From NCBI RefSeq assembly GCF_003182255.1, contig NZ_QGTQ01000003.1, positions 124,001 through 188,000 of the forward strand: a stretch of DNA of 64,000 nt. The letters run 5' to 3'. Positions within the stretch are counted from its first letter, which is position 1. Every line of letters starts with the position of its first letter. The notes beneath the pieces are model-generated. The model had not been told where the DNA came from. It did not search any database and worked only from the letters and a program-made list of their open reading frames with translations. This document shows, in pieces, positions 1-8,468 of the stretch. The position numbers were made by a program, and so were the translations under genes. The stretch is from Paenibacillus cellulosilyticus. Lineage in GTDB: Bacteria; Bacillota; Bacilli; Paenibacillales; Paenibacillaceae.

Positions 1-743
1 CTTCGACGCTGTCTCCTTACGGCGTCGTCGCTCGAAGAGGCGGCAGCCTCGCGGACACGATTGGTTTCCGCGATGGCCGCTGGACGGTACAGGACGAGAG
101 CTCGATGCTCGTCGCTCAGGCGGCTCAGCCGGCACCAGGCATGACGGTGCTCGACTGCTGTGCTGCGCCAGGCGGCAAGTCGACGCATCTGGCTGAACTG
201 ATGCGCAACGAGGGACGTGTGATCGCGAATGATTTGCATCCACATAAGCGGGCTCTAGTGGAGCAGCAGGCGCAACGGCTTGGACTGAGCTGCATTGAGG
301 CCGTTACAGGAGATGCAGCGGAGCTGGGCAGCCGATTCGCGCCATCGAGCTTCGATATCGTGCTGTTGGACGCACCATGCTCTGGTCTAGGCGTAATCGC
401 TCGAAAGCCAGAGATCAAATGGACGAAGTCAGAGGATGATATTGCGGCGATTGCTTCGATTCAACATCAGCTGATTGATTCTGTTGCAAGCTTGGTTAAG
501 CCAGGTGGTCGTCTCGTATACAGTACATGTACGATCGAGCGAGACGAGAATGAGAAACAAATTGAGCGTTTCCTTAAGCAGCATGCCGACTATGAACTGG
601 ATACGAATTGGCCGGATGAACTGCTTGCTTCGCTGCGCGAGGCAGGGGCTGTCGGAGCTGACTTCCGCGGCGATGTTCAACTGCTGCCAAGCCACGTAGG
701 AAGCGACGGTTTTTATATAGCAACGCTCCGCAGACGGGCCTAG
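1..743 (+). CDS. rsmB: 16S rRNA (cytosine-967-C5)-methyltransferase RsmB, 5'-truncated
   Basis: This is the C-terminal catalytic part of an RsmB/Sun-type m5C methyltransferase, which uses SAM to methylate C967 of 16S rRNA. The frame is open from base 3, so the gene starts outside the window. Visible family motifs are QDESSMLVAQ, the SAM-binding DCCAAPGGKSTHLAELM, LLDAPCSGLG with the DAPCSG cysteine, and YSTCTIERDENE carrying the second conserved cysteine. The normal C-terminus (GSDGFYIATLRR) and a TAG stop are present. The N-terminal NusB-like RNA-binding domain is not in the window. It lies about 100 bases upstream of rlmN on the same strand, as in Bacillus and Paenibacillus genomes, where the two belong to one rRNA-modification and translation cluster. 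Confidence 0.95.
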   Translation, partial: STLSPYGVVARRGGSLADTIGFRDGRWTVQDESSMLVAQAAQPAPGMTVLDCCAAPGGKSTHLAELMRNEGRVIANDLHPHKRALVEQQAQRLGLSCIEAVTGDAAELGSRFAPSSFDIVLLDAPCSGLGVIARKPEIKWTKSEDDIAAIASIQHQLIDSVASLVKPGGRLVYSTCTIERDENEKQIERFLKQHADYELDTNWPDELLASLREAGAVGADFRGDVQLLPSHVGSDGFYIATLRRRA

Positions 744-846
744 CTGGGCCTTTGTGGTCTGCGATAGGTGTTTGTGGTAAAATAAATCATCAGCGGATGC
801 GTATATGACGCGTCCGTCTTATTTTAGACGTAGGTGTGATAACTAA

Positions 847-1917
847 ATGGCAAAAAAAATTACTCTGCCGGAAAAGCCTGCCATATATGACTATACGCTC
901 GAAGAGCTGCAGCAATGGATGAAGGACAACGGCGAACCAGCCTTTCGTGCTGGACAATTGTTTGACTGGTTGTATGTCAAACGCGTACGGAGCTTCGAGG
1001 AGATGTCGAACCTGCCGAAGTCGCTGCGCGACAAACTCGTCTCGCAGTTTGGTTTCGTTACGCTTACCGAAATTACGAAGTTCGAGTCGAAGGATGGAAC
1101 AGTCAAATTTCTGTTCAATCTCCATGACAACCACGCAATCGAGACCGTTGTTATGCGGCATAACTACGGCAACAGCATTTGCGTTACGACGCAGGTCGGC
1201 TGCCGTGTCGGCTGTACGTTCTGTGCCTCGACGCTTGGCGGCCTGAAGCGGGACCTGACAGCGGGTGAGATTGTCGCACAAGTTGTATGGGCGCAGCAGC
1301 TGCTTGATGCAACTAATGAGCGTATATCGAGTATTGTAATTATGGGAATAGGCGAGCCGTTCGAAAATTACGACGCAACGATGAATTTCCTGCGTATTAT
1401 GATTCATGAGAAGGGGCTCAACATTGGTCAGCGCCACATTACAGTCTCGACTAGTGGCATCGTGCCGAACATTTATCGTTTCGCGGATGAGAACACGCAG
1501 ATTAACCTGGCGATTTCGATCCATGCGCCGAACGATGCGCTTCGTTCGAAGCTGATGCCGGTTAACCGTCGTTTCCCGTTCAACGATGTGATGGAGTCGC
1601 TTCGCTACTACATTGCGAAGACGGGTCGACGCATTACGTTTGAATATGCATTGATCGGTGGCGTTAATGACCGCCCTGAGCATGCAGAAGAGCTTGCGCA
1701 GGTGCTGCAGGGCATGCTGTGCCACGTTAACCTGATTCCGGTTAACCACGTGCCTGAGCGCAACTATGTGCGTACTCCGCGCGACGATATTTTTGAATTC
1801 CAGCGCATTCTCGAAAGGAACAAAATTAATGCGACGATTCGCAGGGAGCAGGGCCACGATATCGCGGCTGCATGCGGCCAGCTGCGGGCGAAGCATATGG
1901 AATCCACTGCGAGGTGA
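847..1917 (+). CDS. rlmN: 23S rRNA (adenine-2503-C2)/tRNA methyltransferase RlmN, radical SAM
   Basis: RlmN is a radical-SAM enzyme that adds a methyl group to C2 of A2503 in 23S rRNA (and A37 of some tRNAs). At 356 aa it has the usual length. The 4Fe-4S motif is C-x3-C-x2-C at C119, C123 and C126 ([11 protein letters not shown]). The cysteine that carries the methyl group in the mechanism is near the C-terminus, about C343 ([10 protein letters not shown]). The GIGEP motif and [11 protein letters not shown] segment typical of the family are present. The start is ATG with a modest upstream AGGTG. An imperfect hairpin (GCGGATGCG / CGCGTCCGT) sits in the gap before it. The phosphatase gene follows after 6 bases, so the two are probably co-transcribed. 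Confidence 0.96.
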   Translation: MAKKITLPEKPAIYDYTLEELQQWMKDNGEPAFRAGQLFDWLYVKRVRSFEEMSNLPKSLRDKLVSQFGFVTLTEITKFESKDGTVKFLFNLHDNHAIETVVMRHNYGNSICVTTQVGCRVGCTFCASTLGGLKRDLTAGEIVAQVVWAQQLLDATNERISSIVIMGIGEPFENYDATMNFLRIMIHEKGLNIGQRHITVSTSGIVPNIYRFADENTQINLAISIHAPNDALRSKLMPVNRRFPFNDVMESLRYYIAKTGRRITFEYALIGGVNDRPEHAEELAQVLQGMLCHVNLIPVNHVPERNYVRTPRDDIFEFQRILERNKINATIRREQGHDIAAACGQLRAKHMESTAR

Positions 1918-1923
1918 TCCGGA

Positions 1924-2688
1924 TTGATAATTGCTAGCCGTACGGATATTGGACGCGTCCGACAAGTAAATGAGGACAGTCATTGGGCTGTGCAGCTGCC
2001 TTCTGGCATAGTTGCTGCAGTCGTTGCTGACGGAATGGGAGGTCATCTCGCAGGCGAGGTGGCCAGCCGCATGACGGTTGATTCGCTTCAAGCATCGATC
2101 AGCAACGCGGCAGCTGGAATGACGGACGAGGAATGCGAAGCAATGCTCCAGTCAGCGGTTAAGCAGGCAAACGAAGTTGTGTATACGACAGCTTCGAGCA
2201 ATGAGCAATATAGCAATATGGGAACAACAGTTATTATCACTCTCGTTGAGGGTGAACGGGCGGTTATTGCCCATGTTGGCGACAGCCGTGTATATAAAGC
2301 AAATGCAGAAGGACTCGTACAGCTTACAGACGATCATACGCTGGTCAATGAACTTGTGAAGTCCGGGCAGATTACACCCGAGGAAGCTGCTGTGCATCCT
2401 CGCCGCAATGTGATCATGCGCGCTGTTGGCACAGATCCTGAGGTAAGCGCCGATGTGTCGGTCTATTCTTTTGCGCCATCAGACATTCTCTTGCTGTGCA
2501 GCGACGGGTTAACCGACATGGTTGGCCATGATCTCATGCTGGAGACACTGCGTACGGAAACCTTGGATCTTGACGGAAAGGCGGAACGTCTCGTTTCGCT
2601 GGCGCTGCATGCAGGCGGCGATGATAATATTACCGTTGTGCTCTTGCAGGGTGACGCCAACAGAATCGAGGGGAGTGTCGAACATTGA
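1924..2688 (+). CDS. prpC: Stp1/PrpC-type PP2C serine/threonine phosphatase
   Basis: This is a manganese-dependent PP2C-family phosphatase expected to reverse phosphorylation by the neighbouring PASTA kinase. It is 254 aa, normal for soluble PrpC/Stp1. Metal-binding motifs are visible in order: NEDS near residue 16, VADGMGGH (D36, G37), HVGDSRVY, CSDGLTD and GGDDNITVVLL. There is no membrane segment, so it acts in the cytosol. The start is TTG, preceded by GAGGTGATCCGG. Its TGA stop overlaps the TTG start of the kinase, which suggests translational coupling. The prpC-prkC-rsgA-rpe order is the one known from Bacillus. Confidence 0.94.
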   Translation: MIIASRTDIGRVRQVNEDSHWAVQLPSGIVAAVVADGMGGHLAGEVASRMTVDSLQASISNAAAGMTDEECEAMLQSAVKQANEVVYTTASSNEQYSNMGTTVIITLVEGERAVIAHVGDSRVYKANAEGLVQLTDDHTLVNELVKSGQITPEEAAVHPRRNVIMRAVGTDPEVSADVSVYSFAPSDILLLCSDGLTDMVGHDLMLETLRTETLDLDGKAERLVSLALHAGGDDNITVVLLQGDANRIEGSVEH

Positions 2689-4853
2689 TCGGACATGAGC
2701 TTGGAGGACGTTACGAAATTATTTCTCGGATCGGCGGCGGCGGCATGGCGCTCGTGTACAAAGCCCATGACGTGCTGCTTAACCGTAAGGTTGCAGTTAA
2801 GGTGCTTCGTCAGCAATTCGTGCATGACGAAGAGTTTATTCGACGGTTCCGTCGAGAAGCGCAATCAGCGGCATCTCTGTCGCATCCGAATGTTGTGAGC
2901 ATTTATGATGTTGGACGGGAAGACGATGTTCACTTCATTGTTATGGAATATGTAGAAGGCAGCAATTTGAACGAGATCATTCATGAACGCGCTCCCTTGC
3001 AGCCAGAGGAAGCGGTACATATTGCTGCGCAAATCTGTGATGCGCTCGTTAGTGCGCATCAGAATCAAATTATTCATCGTGATATTAAGCCTCATAATAT
3101 ATTAATTGGCAATAACGGCAGAGTGAAGGTGACCGATTTCGGCATCGCACGCGCTGTGACCGCATCGACTATTACGCAGACCGGTTCTGTAGTTGGCTCC
3201 GTGCATTATTTCTCGCCGGAGCATGCGAAAGGGACAAGCACAGGAGAGAAATCCGATCTTTATTCCTTAGGTATTGTGCTGTACCAAATGCTGACTGGCA
3301 AGCTGCCATTCCATGGCGAAAGCCCGATCAGTGTTGCGCTTAAGCATCTGCAGGAGACGTTCGTGGAGCCGCGGGCGCTTAATTCGCTTATTCCACAAAG
3401 CGTTGAGAACGTCATTTTGCGCGCCATGCGCAAAAATCCGTCCGAACGTTATGCGTCAGCTGGCGATATGCTGCGTGATCTGGAAACATGTTTGCTGCCA
3501 GAGCGCCTGCATGAGCCGAAGGCAGTATTTACAGCAATCGCGGATGATTTGGACGAGACGCGCGTCATGCCTGCTATTCGTCAGACAGCATCGGCGGGGC
3601 GCATCGACGATCGCTCTGTACAGTCCTCTCAAGAACGCACACCTGCTGGTGCGACCCTTCATGGCACGCAGCAGATTGAGTGGGAGGAGGATGCGAAACG
3701 CAAGCCATGGTGGAAGCGTCCCGTGACGTTGATCATCGCCACGCTCATCATTATCGCTGGTCTCTACTTTGCGGTGAGATCTGTTACGAACAGTCTTGAC
3801 GTGCCTGAGGTTCAAGTTCCGTCTGTCATTAATATGACATTGGAAGAAGCCAAGCTGAAGCTCGAAGAACAAGGCTTGATGATCGAGGAACCCGTTATAT
3901 ACGAGTATTCGGATGATGTTGCCGAAGGGTACGTATATGATCAATCCAAGATGAACATGAAGGTTAAGGAAGGCGCGTACATTAAGCTATACGTCAGCAA
4001 AGGCAGCGAGCTTTCGACGATGAGCAATTACGTCGGTCAACCGATCGCGAATGCGAAAGAGGACCTGGCAGCACTAGGCATCGAAGATACACGTGTTACG
4101 ACGACACAGGAATTCAGCGACCAAGAGCCGGGCACGATCCTAGCACAGACGCCAGAAGCAAATGCGCAATTCGATCCGAAGACGGAAACCGTGCATTTCA
4201 CGGTAAGTAAAGGTCAGGAAACAGTCGAAATGCCGCAGCTGGTAGGCAAGAAGGAAGCAGAAGCGAAGGTGCTTCTGAGCCAGAAAGGCCTGAAACTGTC
4301 GGATGATAATATCGTAAGAGAAGAGAGCTACGAGCCAGAAGGCACCGTTATTGGCCAGTTCCCTTATCAAGCGGGCGAAGAGGTCGGCAAAGGCGCCGAG
4401 GTTTCGATTACAGTAAGCTCGGGCTTGCCGAAGGACGCAATTGAACGGACGCTCAACCTTCTTATTTCGCCGGCGCAGGCAGGTACGACAAGCGAGATCA
4501 AAATTACGTACTCCGACGCAACGGGTGAGAATAAAGCTTGGGGCACGCGCAAAATTAAAGATACGCAGCGCTTCTCCGTAAAGGTTATCGTAGCGCCGAA
4601 TAAGGATGCTACCGTAACCGTTATGCGTGATAATCAGCTCGTTGATTCGTTCCCGGTCACATATGAGGACAATTCAGCTCCGATTGACCAGACGATACCA
4701 GGTCAAGGGCAAACGGAGACTGAGCAGCAGCCGTCGGAGCCAACCACAGGTACGGTAGGAACTGACGATGCCACCGCAACAACGAATGATCAGCAGACAA
4801 CTGACAACAGCTCGCCAGATGGCGGGGATGAGGATACCCATCAACATGACTAA
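2685..4853 (+). CDS. prkC: PASTA-domain serine/threonine protein kinase PrkC
   Basis: This is a membrane Ser/Thr kinase of the PrkC/PknB type, which senses muropeptides or lipid II outside the cell and in spores links them to germination. It has 722 aa. The kinase domain covers about residues 8-270, with the glycine loop (RIGGGGMALVY), Lys39 in VAVKVL, catalytic Asp133 in HRDIKPHN, and Asp151 in DFG. A proline/charge-rich linker follows, then one membrane helix at about 347-368. Three PASTA repeats lie at about 375-441, 442-512 and 513-582. A further extracellular domain and an acidic Gln/Thr-rich tail end the protein. The start is TTG, inside the end of prpC. The stop overlaps the start of rsgA. 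Confidence 0.95.
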   Translation: MIGHELGGRYEIISRIGGGGMALVYKAHDVLLNRKVAVKVLRQQFVHDEEFIRRFRREAQSAASLSHPNVVSIYDVGREDDVHFIVMEYVEGSNLNEIIHERAPLQPEEAVHIAAQICDALVSAHQNQIIHRDIKPHNILIGNNGRVKVTDFGIARAVTASTITQTGSVVGSVHYFSPEHAKGTSTGEKSDLYSLGIVLYQMLTGKLPFHGESPISVALKHLQETFVEPRALNSLIPQSVENVILRAMRKNPSERYASAGDMLRDLETCLLPERLHEPKAVFTAIADDLDETRVMPAIRQTASAGRIDDRSVQSSQERTPAGATLHGTQQIEWEEDAKRKPWWKRPVTLIIATLIIIAGLYFAVRSVTNSLDVPEVQVPSVINMTLEEAKLKLEEQGLMIEEPVIYEYSDDVAEGYVYDQSKMNMKVKEGAYIKLYVSKGSELSTMSNYVGQPIANAKEDLAALGIEDTRVTTTQEFSDQEPGTILAQTPEANAQFDPKTETVHFTVSKGQETVEMPQLVGKKEAEAKVLLSQKGLKLSDDNIVREESYEPEGTVIGQFPYQAGEEVGKGAEVSITVSSGLPKDAIERTLNLLISPAQAGTTSEIKITYSDATGENKAWGTRKIKDTQRFSVKVIVAPNKDATVTVMRDNQLVDSFPVTYEDNSAPIDQTIPGQGQTETEQQPSEPTTGTVGTDDATATTNDQQTTDNSSPDGGDEDTHQHD

Positions 4854-5772
4854 TAATAAAGAGCTGCAAGGCACGATTGTCAAAGCGCTTGCCGGCTACT
4901 ACTACGTTCAGCCTGCCGATGTGCAGGCTGAACGTGTACAATGCCGGGCGCGTGGTGTTTTTAAGAAGCGTGGCGTGTCGCCGCTCGTCGGGGACCGCGT
5001 TCATTATTCCATGACGGATAATGGAGAAGGAACGGTTGAAGAAATCCTGCCGCGAGAGTCGGAGTTAATTCGCCCTCCTGTGGCGAATATCGAGCTTGCC
5101 GTACTTGTGTTTTCAGTCACGGAGCCGGAGCTGAGCTTTCAGCTGCTGGACAAGTTCCTCGTACATATTGAGCATGCGGGTCTGGACACCGTGATCTGTT
5201 TAAGTAAAAGCGATTTGACGGAAGCGGAGGGCAAGCTGGGCGAATCTGCCCGAGAGGCGCTGCAGCGCGTTAAGAACGTTTATGAACCGCTTGGCTATGA
5301 AGTATTCTTGACGAGCGCCAGCCGCTCGGAAGGCTTCGATCAACTGCGCGACAAGCTTAATGGAAGCTTGTCTGTATTCGCTGGGCAATCGGGCGTGGGC
5401 AAGTCCTCCATGCTGAATGCGCTTGTTCCAGGCTTATCGCTTGAGACGAATGCGATAAGTGATCGGCTCGGACGAGGTAAGCATACGACTCGACATGTTG
5501 AGCTTATTGATATTGGGCATAACGGTTTCGTGGCAGATACGCCTGGCTTTAGCCAGCTTGATTTTCAGGAGCTTGGAATTGAAGATTTAGGCTATTGCTT
5601 CCGCGAGATGCGAGAGCTGTCACCATCTTGCAAGTTCAGAGGCTGTACGCATGTGCATGAGCCGGGCTGCGCCGTCCTAGAGGGGTTGGCTGAAGGCACG
5701 GTGGATGCAGGGCGGCACGCTCACTATATAACGTTCATGGAAGAGATGAAAGAGAAAAAGCGGAGGTACTAA
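4846..5772 (+). CDS. rsgA: Small ribosomal subunit biogenesis GTPase RsgA
   Basis: RsgA is a circularly permuted GTPase that checks late 30S subunit maturation. The chosen start gives 308 aa. An OB-fold lies at the N-terminus (LQGTIVKALAGYYYVQ). The permuted G-motifs follow in the order SKSD (G4), GQSGVGKSS (G1), and DTPGF (G3). A C-terminal zinc-binding region has CKFRGCTHVHEPGC. I chose ATG 4846 because the protein then begins directly before the conserved OB-fold. ATG 4828 in the same frame, behind GGCGGGG, is a possible alternative. The gene overlaps the end of prkC by 8 bases and ends three bases before rpe. Confidence 0.94.
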   Translation: MTNNKELQGTIVKALAGYYYVQPADVQAERVQCRARGVFKKRGVSPLVGDRVHYSMTDNGEGTVEEILPRESELIRPPVANIELAVLVFSVTEPELSFQLLDKFLVHIEHAGLDTVICLSKSDLTEAEGKLGESAREALQRVKNVYEPLGYEVFLTSASRSEGFDQLRDKLNGSLSVFAGQSGVGKSSMLNALVPGLSLETNAISDRLGRGKHTTRHVELIDIGHNGFVADTPGFSQLDFQELGIEDLGYCFREMRELSPSCKFRGCTHVHEPGCAVLEGLAEGTVDAGRHAHYITFMEEMKEKKRRY

Positions 5773-5775
5773 CGT

Positions 5776-6420
5776 ATGACTATTATTGCACCGTCGATTT
5801 TATCGGCTGATTTTTCGAAACTGGGAGAGGACGTACTGGCAGCTGAGCAAGCCGGCGGGGATTGGATTCATATCGACATTATGGATGGTCACTTCGTGCC
5901 AAACATGACGTTTGGTCCGATTGTTGTTGATTCGATTCGTAAGTATACGAAGCTCCCATTCGATGTACATCTGATGATCGAGAAGCCAGAGCTGTACATC
6001 CCGGCCTTCGTGAAGGCTGGTGCAGATCGGATTACGGTACATGCAGAGGCATGCGTTCACCTGCATCGCGTTATCCACCTGATCAAGGAGCATGGCTTGC
6101 CAGCAGGCGTTGCGATTAACCCAGGAACACCTGTATCGGCCGTTGAACCGGTGCTGGAGGACGTAGATCTCGTTCTTCTCATGACGGTTAATCCAGGCTT
6201 CGGCGGTCAATCGTTTATTCCGCAATCGGCTGCTCGTCTTCGTCAGTTGCGCACGATGCTGCAAGAACGTGGACTTGAGCGTATGCACGTACAAGTAGAT
6301 GGCGGCATTAATGCTGAGACGGCGGCAATCGTGCGTGAAGCAGGCGCGAATGTGCTTGTTGCAGGCAACTATGTATACGGATCGGCTGATCGCGCTGCGG
6401 CAGTCGCATCGCTGCGGTGA
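5776..6420 (+). CDS. rpe: Ribulose-phosphate 3-epimerase
   Basis: This enzyme interconverts ribulose 5-phosphate and xylulose 5-phosphate in the pentose phosphate pathway. It has 214 aa and a complete TIM-barrel. Family signatures are visible: IAPSILSADFSKLGEDV at the N-terminus, HIDIMDGHFVPNMTFG with the catalytic Asp and metal His, VHLMIEKPE, LLMTVNPGFGGQSFI, and VDGGIN near the phosphate site. The Shine-Dalgarno sequence CGGAGGT lies a few bases upstream of ATG 5776. The gene follows rsgA, as in Bacillus subtilis. Confidence 0.96.
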   Translation: MTIIAPSILSADFSKLGEDVLAAEQAGGDWIHIDIMDGHFVPNMTFGPIVVDSIRKYTKLPFDVHLMIEKPELYIPAFVKAGADRITVHAEACVHLHRVIHLIKEHGLPAGVAINPGTPVSAVEPVLEDVDLVLLMTVNPGFGGQSFIPQSAARLRQLRTMLQERGLERMHVQVDGGINAETAAIVREAGANVLVAGNYVYGSADRAAAVASLR

Positions 6421-6743
6421 TGGGCATGAGTAAACGTGTGAAGCCTGTCATTGACGTTGACCTTGATGAGGATGAGCGCAAACCGCGCACGGTGCTGATC
6501 GTTATTGTATTTAGTTTCGTCTGCGGACTTTGCTTGAGTCTGTTCGCTTCGATTGGCGGCCCGATCAAATATTTGTTCTCACTGCTGGCGCTTATTGTCG
6601 GGATCAAAATGTTCGGCAAGCTGGATCGGGTAGGACCGCGAATTTGGTTCGTCAGCTTGTCGATTATATGGTATTTAGTTCTGACTGTCATTATTGCTTT
6701 TGTCATGTATATTCAAGATAACCCGCTGCCGGCAACCGGCTAG
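6417..6743 (+). CDS. Small integral membrane protein, function unknown
   Basis: This 108-aa protein is not one I recognise by name. A charged N-terminus (RVKPVIDVDLDEDERKPR) is followed by about three hydrophobic helices: residues 27-48, 53-65 and 77-100. It is therefore probably a membrane protein with a cytosolic acidic/basic N-terminal tail. The first possible start, GTG 6417, overlaps the last codons of rpe. ATG 6426 is equally possible and would remove three residues. It occupies the place that thiN (thiamine pyrophosphokinase) holds in Bacillus subtilis, but shows no resemblance to that enzyme. Translational coupling to rpe is likely. Confidence 0.75.
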   Translation: MMGMSKRVKPVIDVDLDEDERKPRTVLIVIVFSFVCGLCLSLFASIGGPIKYLFSLLALIVGIKMFGKLDRVGPRIWFVSLSIIWYLVLTVIIAFVMYIQDNPLPATG

Positions 6744-6759
6744 CCTCATGTCCGCTCTG

Positions 6760-6788
6760 GAATAGGACGACTTGATCATGCATAGGAT
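6760..6788 (+). promoter_or_regulatory. Possible SigE (mother-cell) promoter of spoVM
   Basis: GAATAGG at 6760-6766 and CATAGGAT at 6781-6788 are separated by 14 bases. They resemble the SigE -35 (GHATATT) and -10 (CATACANT) boxes, with two mismatches in each. SpoVM is a SigE-dependent gene in Bacillus subtilis, so a mother-cell promoter is expected between the membrane-protein gene and spoVM. The match is imperfect, so this is only a candidate. Confidence 0.3.
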
Positions 6789-6900
6789 GGTTACATGAAC
6801 GAAGGCTCTTGAGATGCACTGGGGTTTGCAGGTTCGTGCAGCATTCATGTAGGCAGTCAGTACCACATTTCGATGAGCGCGCTTTGGGGAGGGATGGAGC

Positions 6901-6981
6901 ATGAAATTTTACACGATCAAGCTGCCGAAATTTTTGGGCGGTTTCGTCAAGGCCATCTTGAATACGTTCCAAAAAAACTAA
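6901..6981 (+). CDS. spoVM: Stage V sporulation protein M (26-aa amphipathic peptide)
   Basis: This 26-codon gene encodes a peptide nearly identical, as remembered, to Bacillus SpoVM. It begins MKFYTIKLPKFLGG and ends in a basic/polar tail (FQKN). SpoVM is an amphipathic helix that binds the convex outer forespore membrane and recruits the SpoIVA coat-basement ATPase, so it is essential for cortex and coat assembly. A strong Shine-Dalgarno (GGGGAGGGATGGAGC) precedes the ATG. Its place between the rpe region and rpmB is conserved in Bacillus. The residues that define SpoVM membrane-curvature sensing, including Pro9, are kept. It is too short for ordinary gene callers. Confidence 0.95.
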   Translation: MKFYTIKLPKFLGGFVKAILNTFQKN

Positions 6982-7072
6982 TGCGGCCGATTCGGCGATA
7001 GTACGATCGTGGAATGGTACACGAGGGATGTTCCACTACGCATGTTCGGAACATGCCCTCTAGCGCCGCATG
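6982..7072 (+). other. Nested inverted repeats downstream of spoVM
   Basis: The stretch after spoVM can fold into a multi-branched structure. An outer stem pairs ATGCGGC (6981-6987) with GCCGCAT (7065-7071). Inside it are GTGGAA (7009-7014) with TTCCAC (7031-7036), and GCATGTTC (7040-7047) with GAACATGC (7049-7056). There is no U-tract, so it is not a classical intrinsic terminator. It could be a 3' stabilising structure or a structured RNA. The rest of the gap to rpmB holds an interspersed repeat and the rpmB terminator. Confidence 0.4.
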
Positions 7073-7074
7073 CA

Positions 7075-7144
7075 ATTTCTACCCACCTAAATCCTCCCTG
7101 CTAGGGAGGACCCCATGGGACTCCCGTCCCCTGGACCCCGGAAG
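7075..7144 (+). repeat. Interspersed GC-rich repeat, copy A
   Basis: This element begins TTTCTACCCACCTAAATCC, continues with a CCTCCCTGCTAGGGAGG stem-loop and ends in a second GC-rich block around GGACCCCGG. A second copy, more perfectly palindromic, lies at 37141-37204 in the opposite orientation. Over about 64 bases the two differ at only a handful of positions. No open reading frame or transposase is linked to it. Both copies sit in intergenic gaps, which fits a non-coding interspersed element. Confidence 0.75.
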
Positions 7145-7299
7145 GGAAGACGTGAGATAGGCAGAGATGCGCTCGCATACATAGATGTTAGGACTCGCAT
7201 GCCCTACGGGCAAAGCTTACTTTTGTTGCGTGACAGAGTGCTAATACGAAAAGAATAAAACTGTGATAGGTGATATTCTTCTCAGAACTTATAAATACA

Positions 7300-7336
7300 A
7301 ATAACAAAAAGACCGCATCCGTAGGACGCGGTCTTT
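7300..7336 (-). terminator. Rho-independent terminator of rpmB
   Basis: Read on the minus strand, the stem AAAGACCGC-x-TCC pairs across a 3-base loop with its complement (7308-7336), and a T-rich tail follows (A-tract at 7304-7310 on the plus strand). It starts about 30 bases past the rpmB stop. Confidence 0.85.
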
Positions 7337-7363
7337 CGTTGGTTGCGCAGAACGCAGACCTTA

Positions 7364-7552
7364 TTATACGCGAGTTACTTTGCCGGATTTCAGCGCGCGA
7401 GCGCTCACCCATACGCGTTTCGGTTTGCCGTCGACGAGGATGCGCACTTTTTGTACGTTTACGCCCCAAGAGCGGCGGTTTTTGTTGTTAGCATGGGATA
7501 CGTGGTTGCCCGTGCTTGGCGATTTGCCAGTGATTGCACATTTGCGAGACAT
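7364..7552 (-). CDS. rpmB: 50S ribosomal protein L28
   Basis: L28 is a small basic protein of the large ribosomal subunit. The 62-aa product starts [20 protein letters not shown] and has the family pattern [17 protein letters not shown] and [12 protein letters not shown]. It carries only one cysteine (Cys5) and lacks the CxxC zinc pairs of some L28 paralogues, so it is the zinc-independent type. A strong Shine-Dalgarno (AAGGAGGT on the minus strand, 7559-7566) precedes the ATG. It is the only housekeeping gene in this block on the minus strand, exactly as in Bacillus subtilis, where rpmB lies divergent to the Asp23 gene yloU. Confidence 0.97.
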   Translation of the reverse strand: MSRKCAITGKSPSTGNHVSHANNKNRRSWGVNVQKVRILVDGKPKRVWVSARALKSGKVTRV

Positions 7553-7712
7553 GGATACACCTCCTTAATTGAAGCGGAGCATACGGCTTCGCAAGCATCC
7601 GCCCACATGAGGCAGAGCAGAACAGCATGGAAAGCATCCGCTGAAAATACCTTGATATACGTCATCGAATACTGCGACTTCCAGAGGAAGCGGCATATAA
7701 ACATACCCAAGT

Positions 7713-7742
7713 ATCGTATCACAATTTCCTTTTCCTTGTCTA
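7713..7742 (-). promoter_or_regulatory. Candidate SigA promoter of rpmB
   Basis: On the minus strand, TAGACA (7737-7742) and TACGAT (7713-7718) are 18 bases apart. This is a reasonable SigA -35/-10 pair about 160 bases upstream of rpmB. The remaining part of the 7553-8089 gap contains no gene I can support. It has a direct repeat GAATGTCG at 7841 and 7861, and a small dyad ACATT-gtag-AATGT at 7853-7866. These may belong to control of the gene at 8090, but no operator family is recognised. Confidence 0.4.
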
Positions 7743-8089
7743 GTCCTGAGGGGGCGCTGACATCGGATTCATGAGCAAATAAAGTGCCATTCTTAAGATA
7801 GGAAGCGAAAAACAGCCATTCTATTGCATTTGAGCTAGCCGAATGTCGAAAAACATTGTAGAATGTCGTTAACACTTTGTTTTACGCCCATTTATTAAGT
7901 TTCTGGGGCCAATGGGTCAAATGTGTGAACGTGTAAAGCGGTCTGAGCCAGGGCACAGGTCTGTCTAGGTTTGGATGCGTTTACATCTATTGAAAGATGA
8001 AGTGGTGTACGCTTCTATATCTGTATTCTTTATAGTACAATGTTGAAAAGTCCACAATAGAGATACATGAGGAAAAGGAGCGAGTTTCC

Positions 8090-8449
8090 ATGCCACTGCA
8101 GCTTAGCACTGAACTTGGAAAAGTGTTGATTACTGATGAATGCATTGCCGTTATTGCAGGTTCCGCGGCATTGGAATGCTACGGTCTTGTCGGTATGGCA
8201 TCCCGCAAGCAATTGAAGGATGGAATATCCGAGCTGCTGGGACGAGATAATTTGTCCCGCGGTGTCGAAGTGCGGAACGAGCAGGATCGCTTAAACATCG
8301 ACTTGCATATAATCGTGAGCTATGGAACCAAAATATCCGAGGTTGCGCATAATATTCAAACGAAGGTCAAATATGTGCTCAATGATGTGATCGGACTTGA
8401 GGTTGATCAAGTACAAATATTTGTACAGGGCGTGCGGATACTTAAGTAG
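8090..8449 (+). CDS. Asp23/Gls24 family envelope stress protein (YloU-like)
   Basis: This 119-aa protein is of the Asp23/DUF322 family, soluble proteins linked to cell-envelope homeostasis, some of which bind membrane partners. The N-terminus MPLQLSTELGKVLITDECIAVIAG and the later VSYGTKISEVAHNIQTKVKYVLND are characteristic. There is no signal peptide or membrane helix. An AAAAGGAGCGAG Shine-Dalgarno precedes the ATG. It is divergent from rpmB and sits 19 bases upstream of the FakA-like gene, the same pair as yloU-yloV in Bacillus subtilis. This suggests a functional link between envelope and fatty-acid metabolism. Confidence 0.93.
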   Translation: MPLQLSTELGKVLITDECIAVIAGSAALECYGLVGMASRKQLKDGISELLGRDNLSRGVEVRNEQDRLNIDLHIIVSYGTKISEVAHNIQTKVKYVLNDVIGLEVDQVQIFVQGVRILK

Positions 8450-8468
8450 TTAGGAAGGGGAATAGTCG

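Noticed and set aside
790-2091. 433-codon open frame on the minus strand
   Set aside because: Antisense to rlmN and prpC; no recognisable protein features.
7343-7774. 143-codon plus-strand frame
   Set aside because: Antisense to rpmB, whose minus-strand product is a clear L28.
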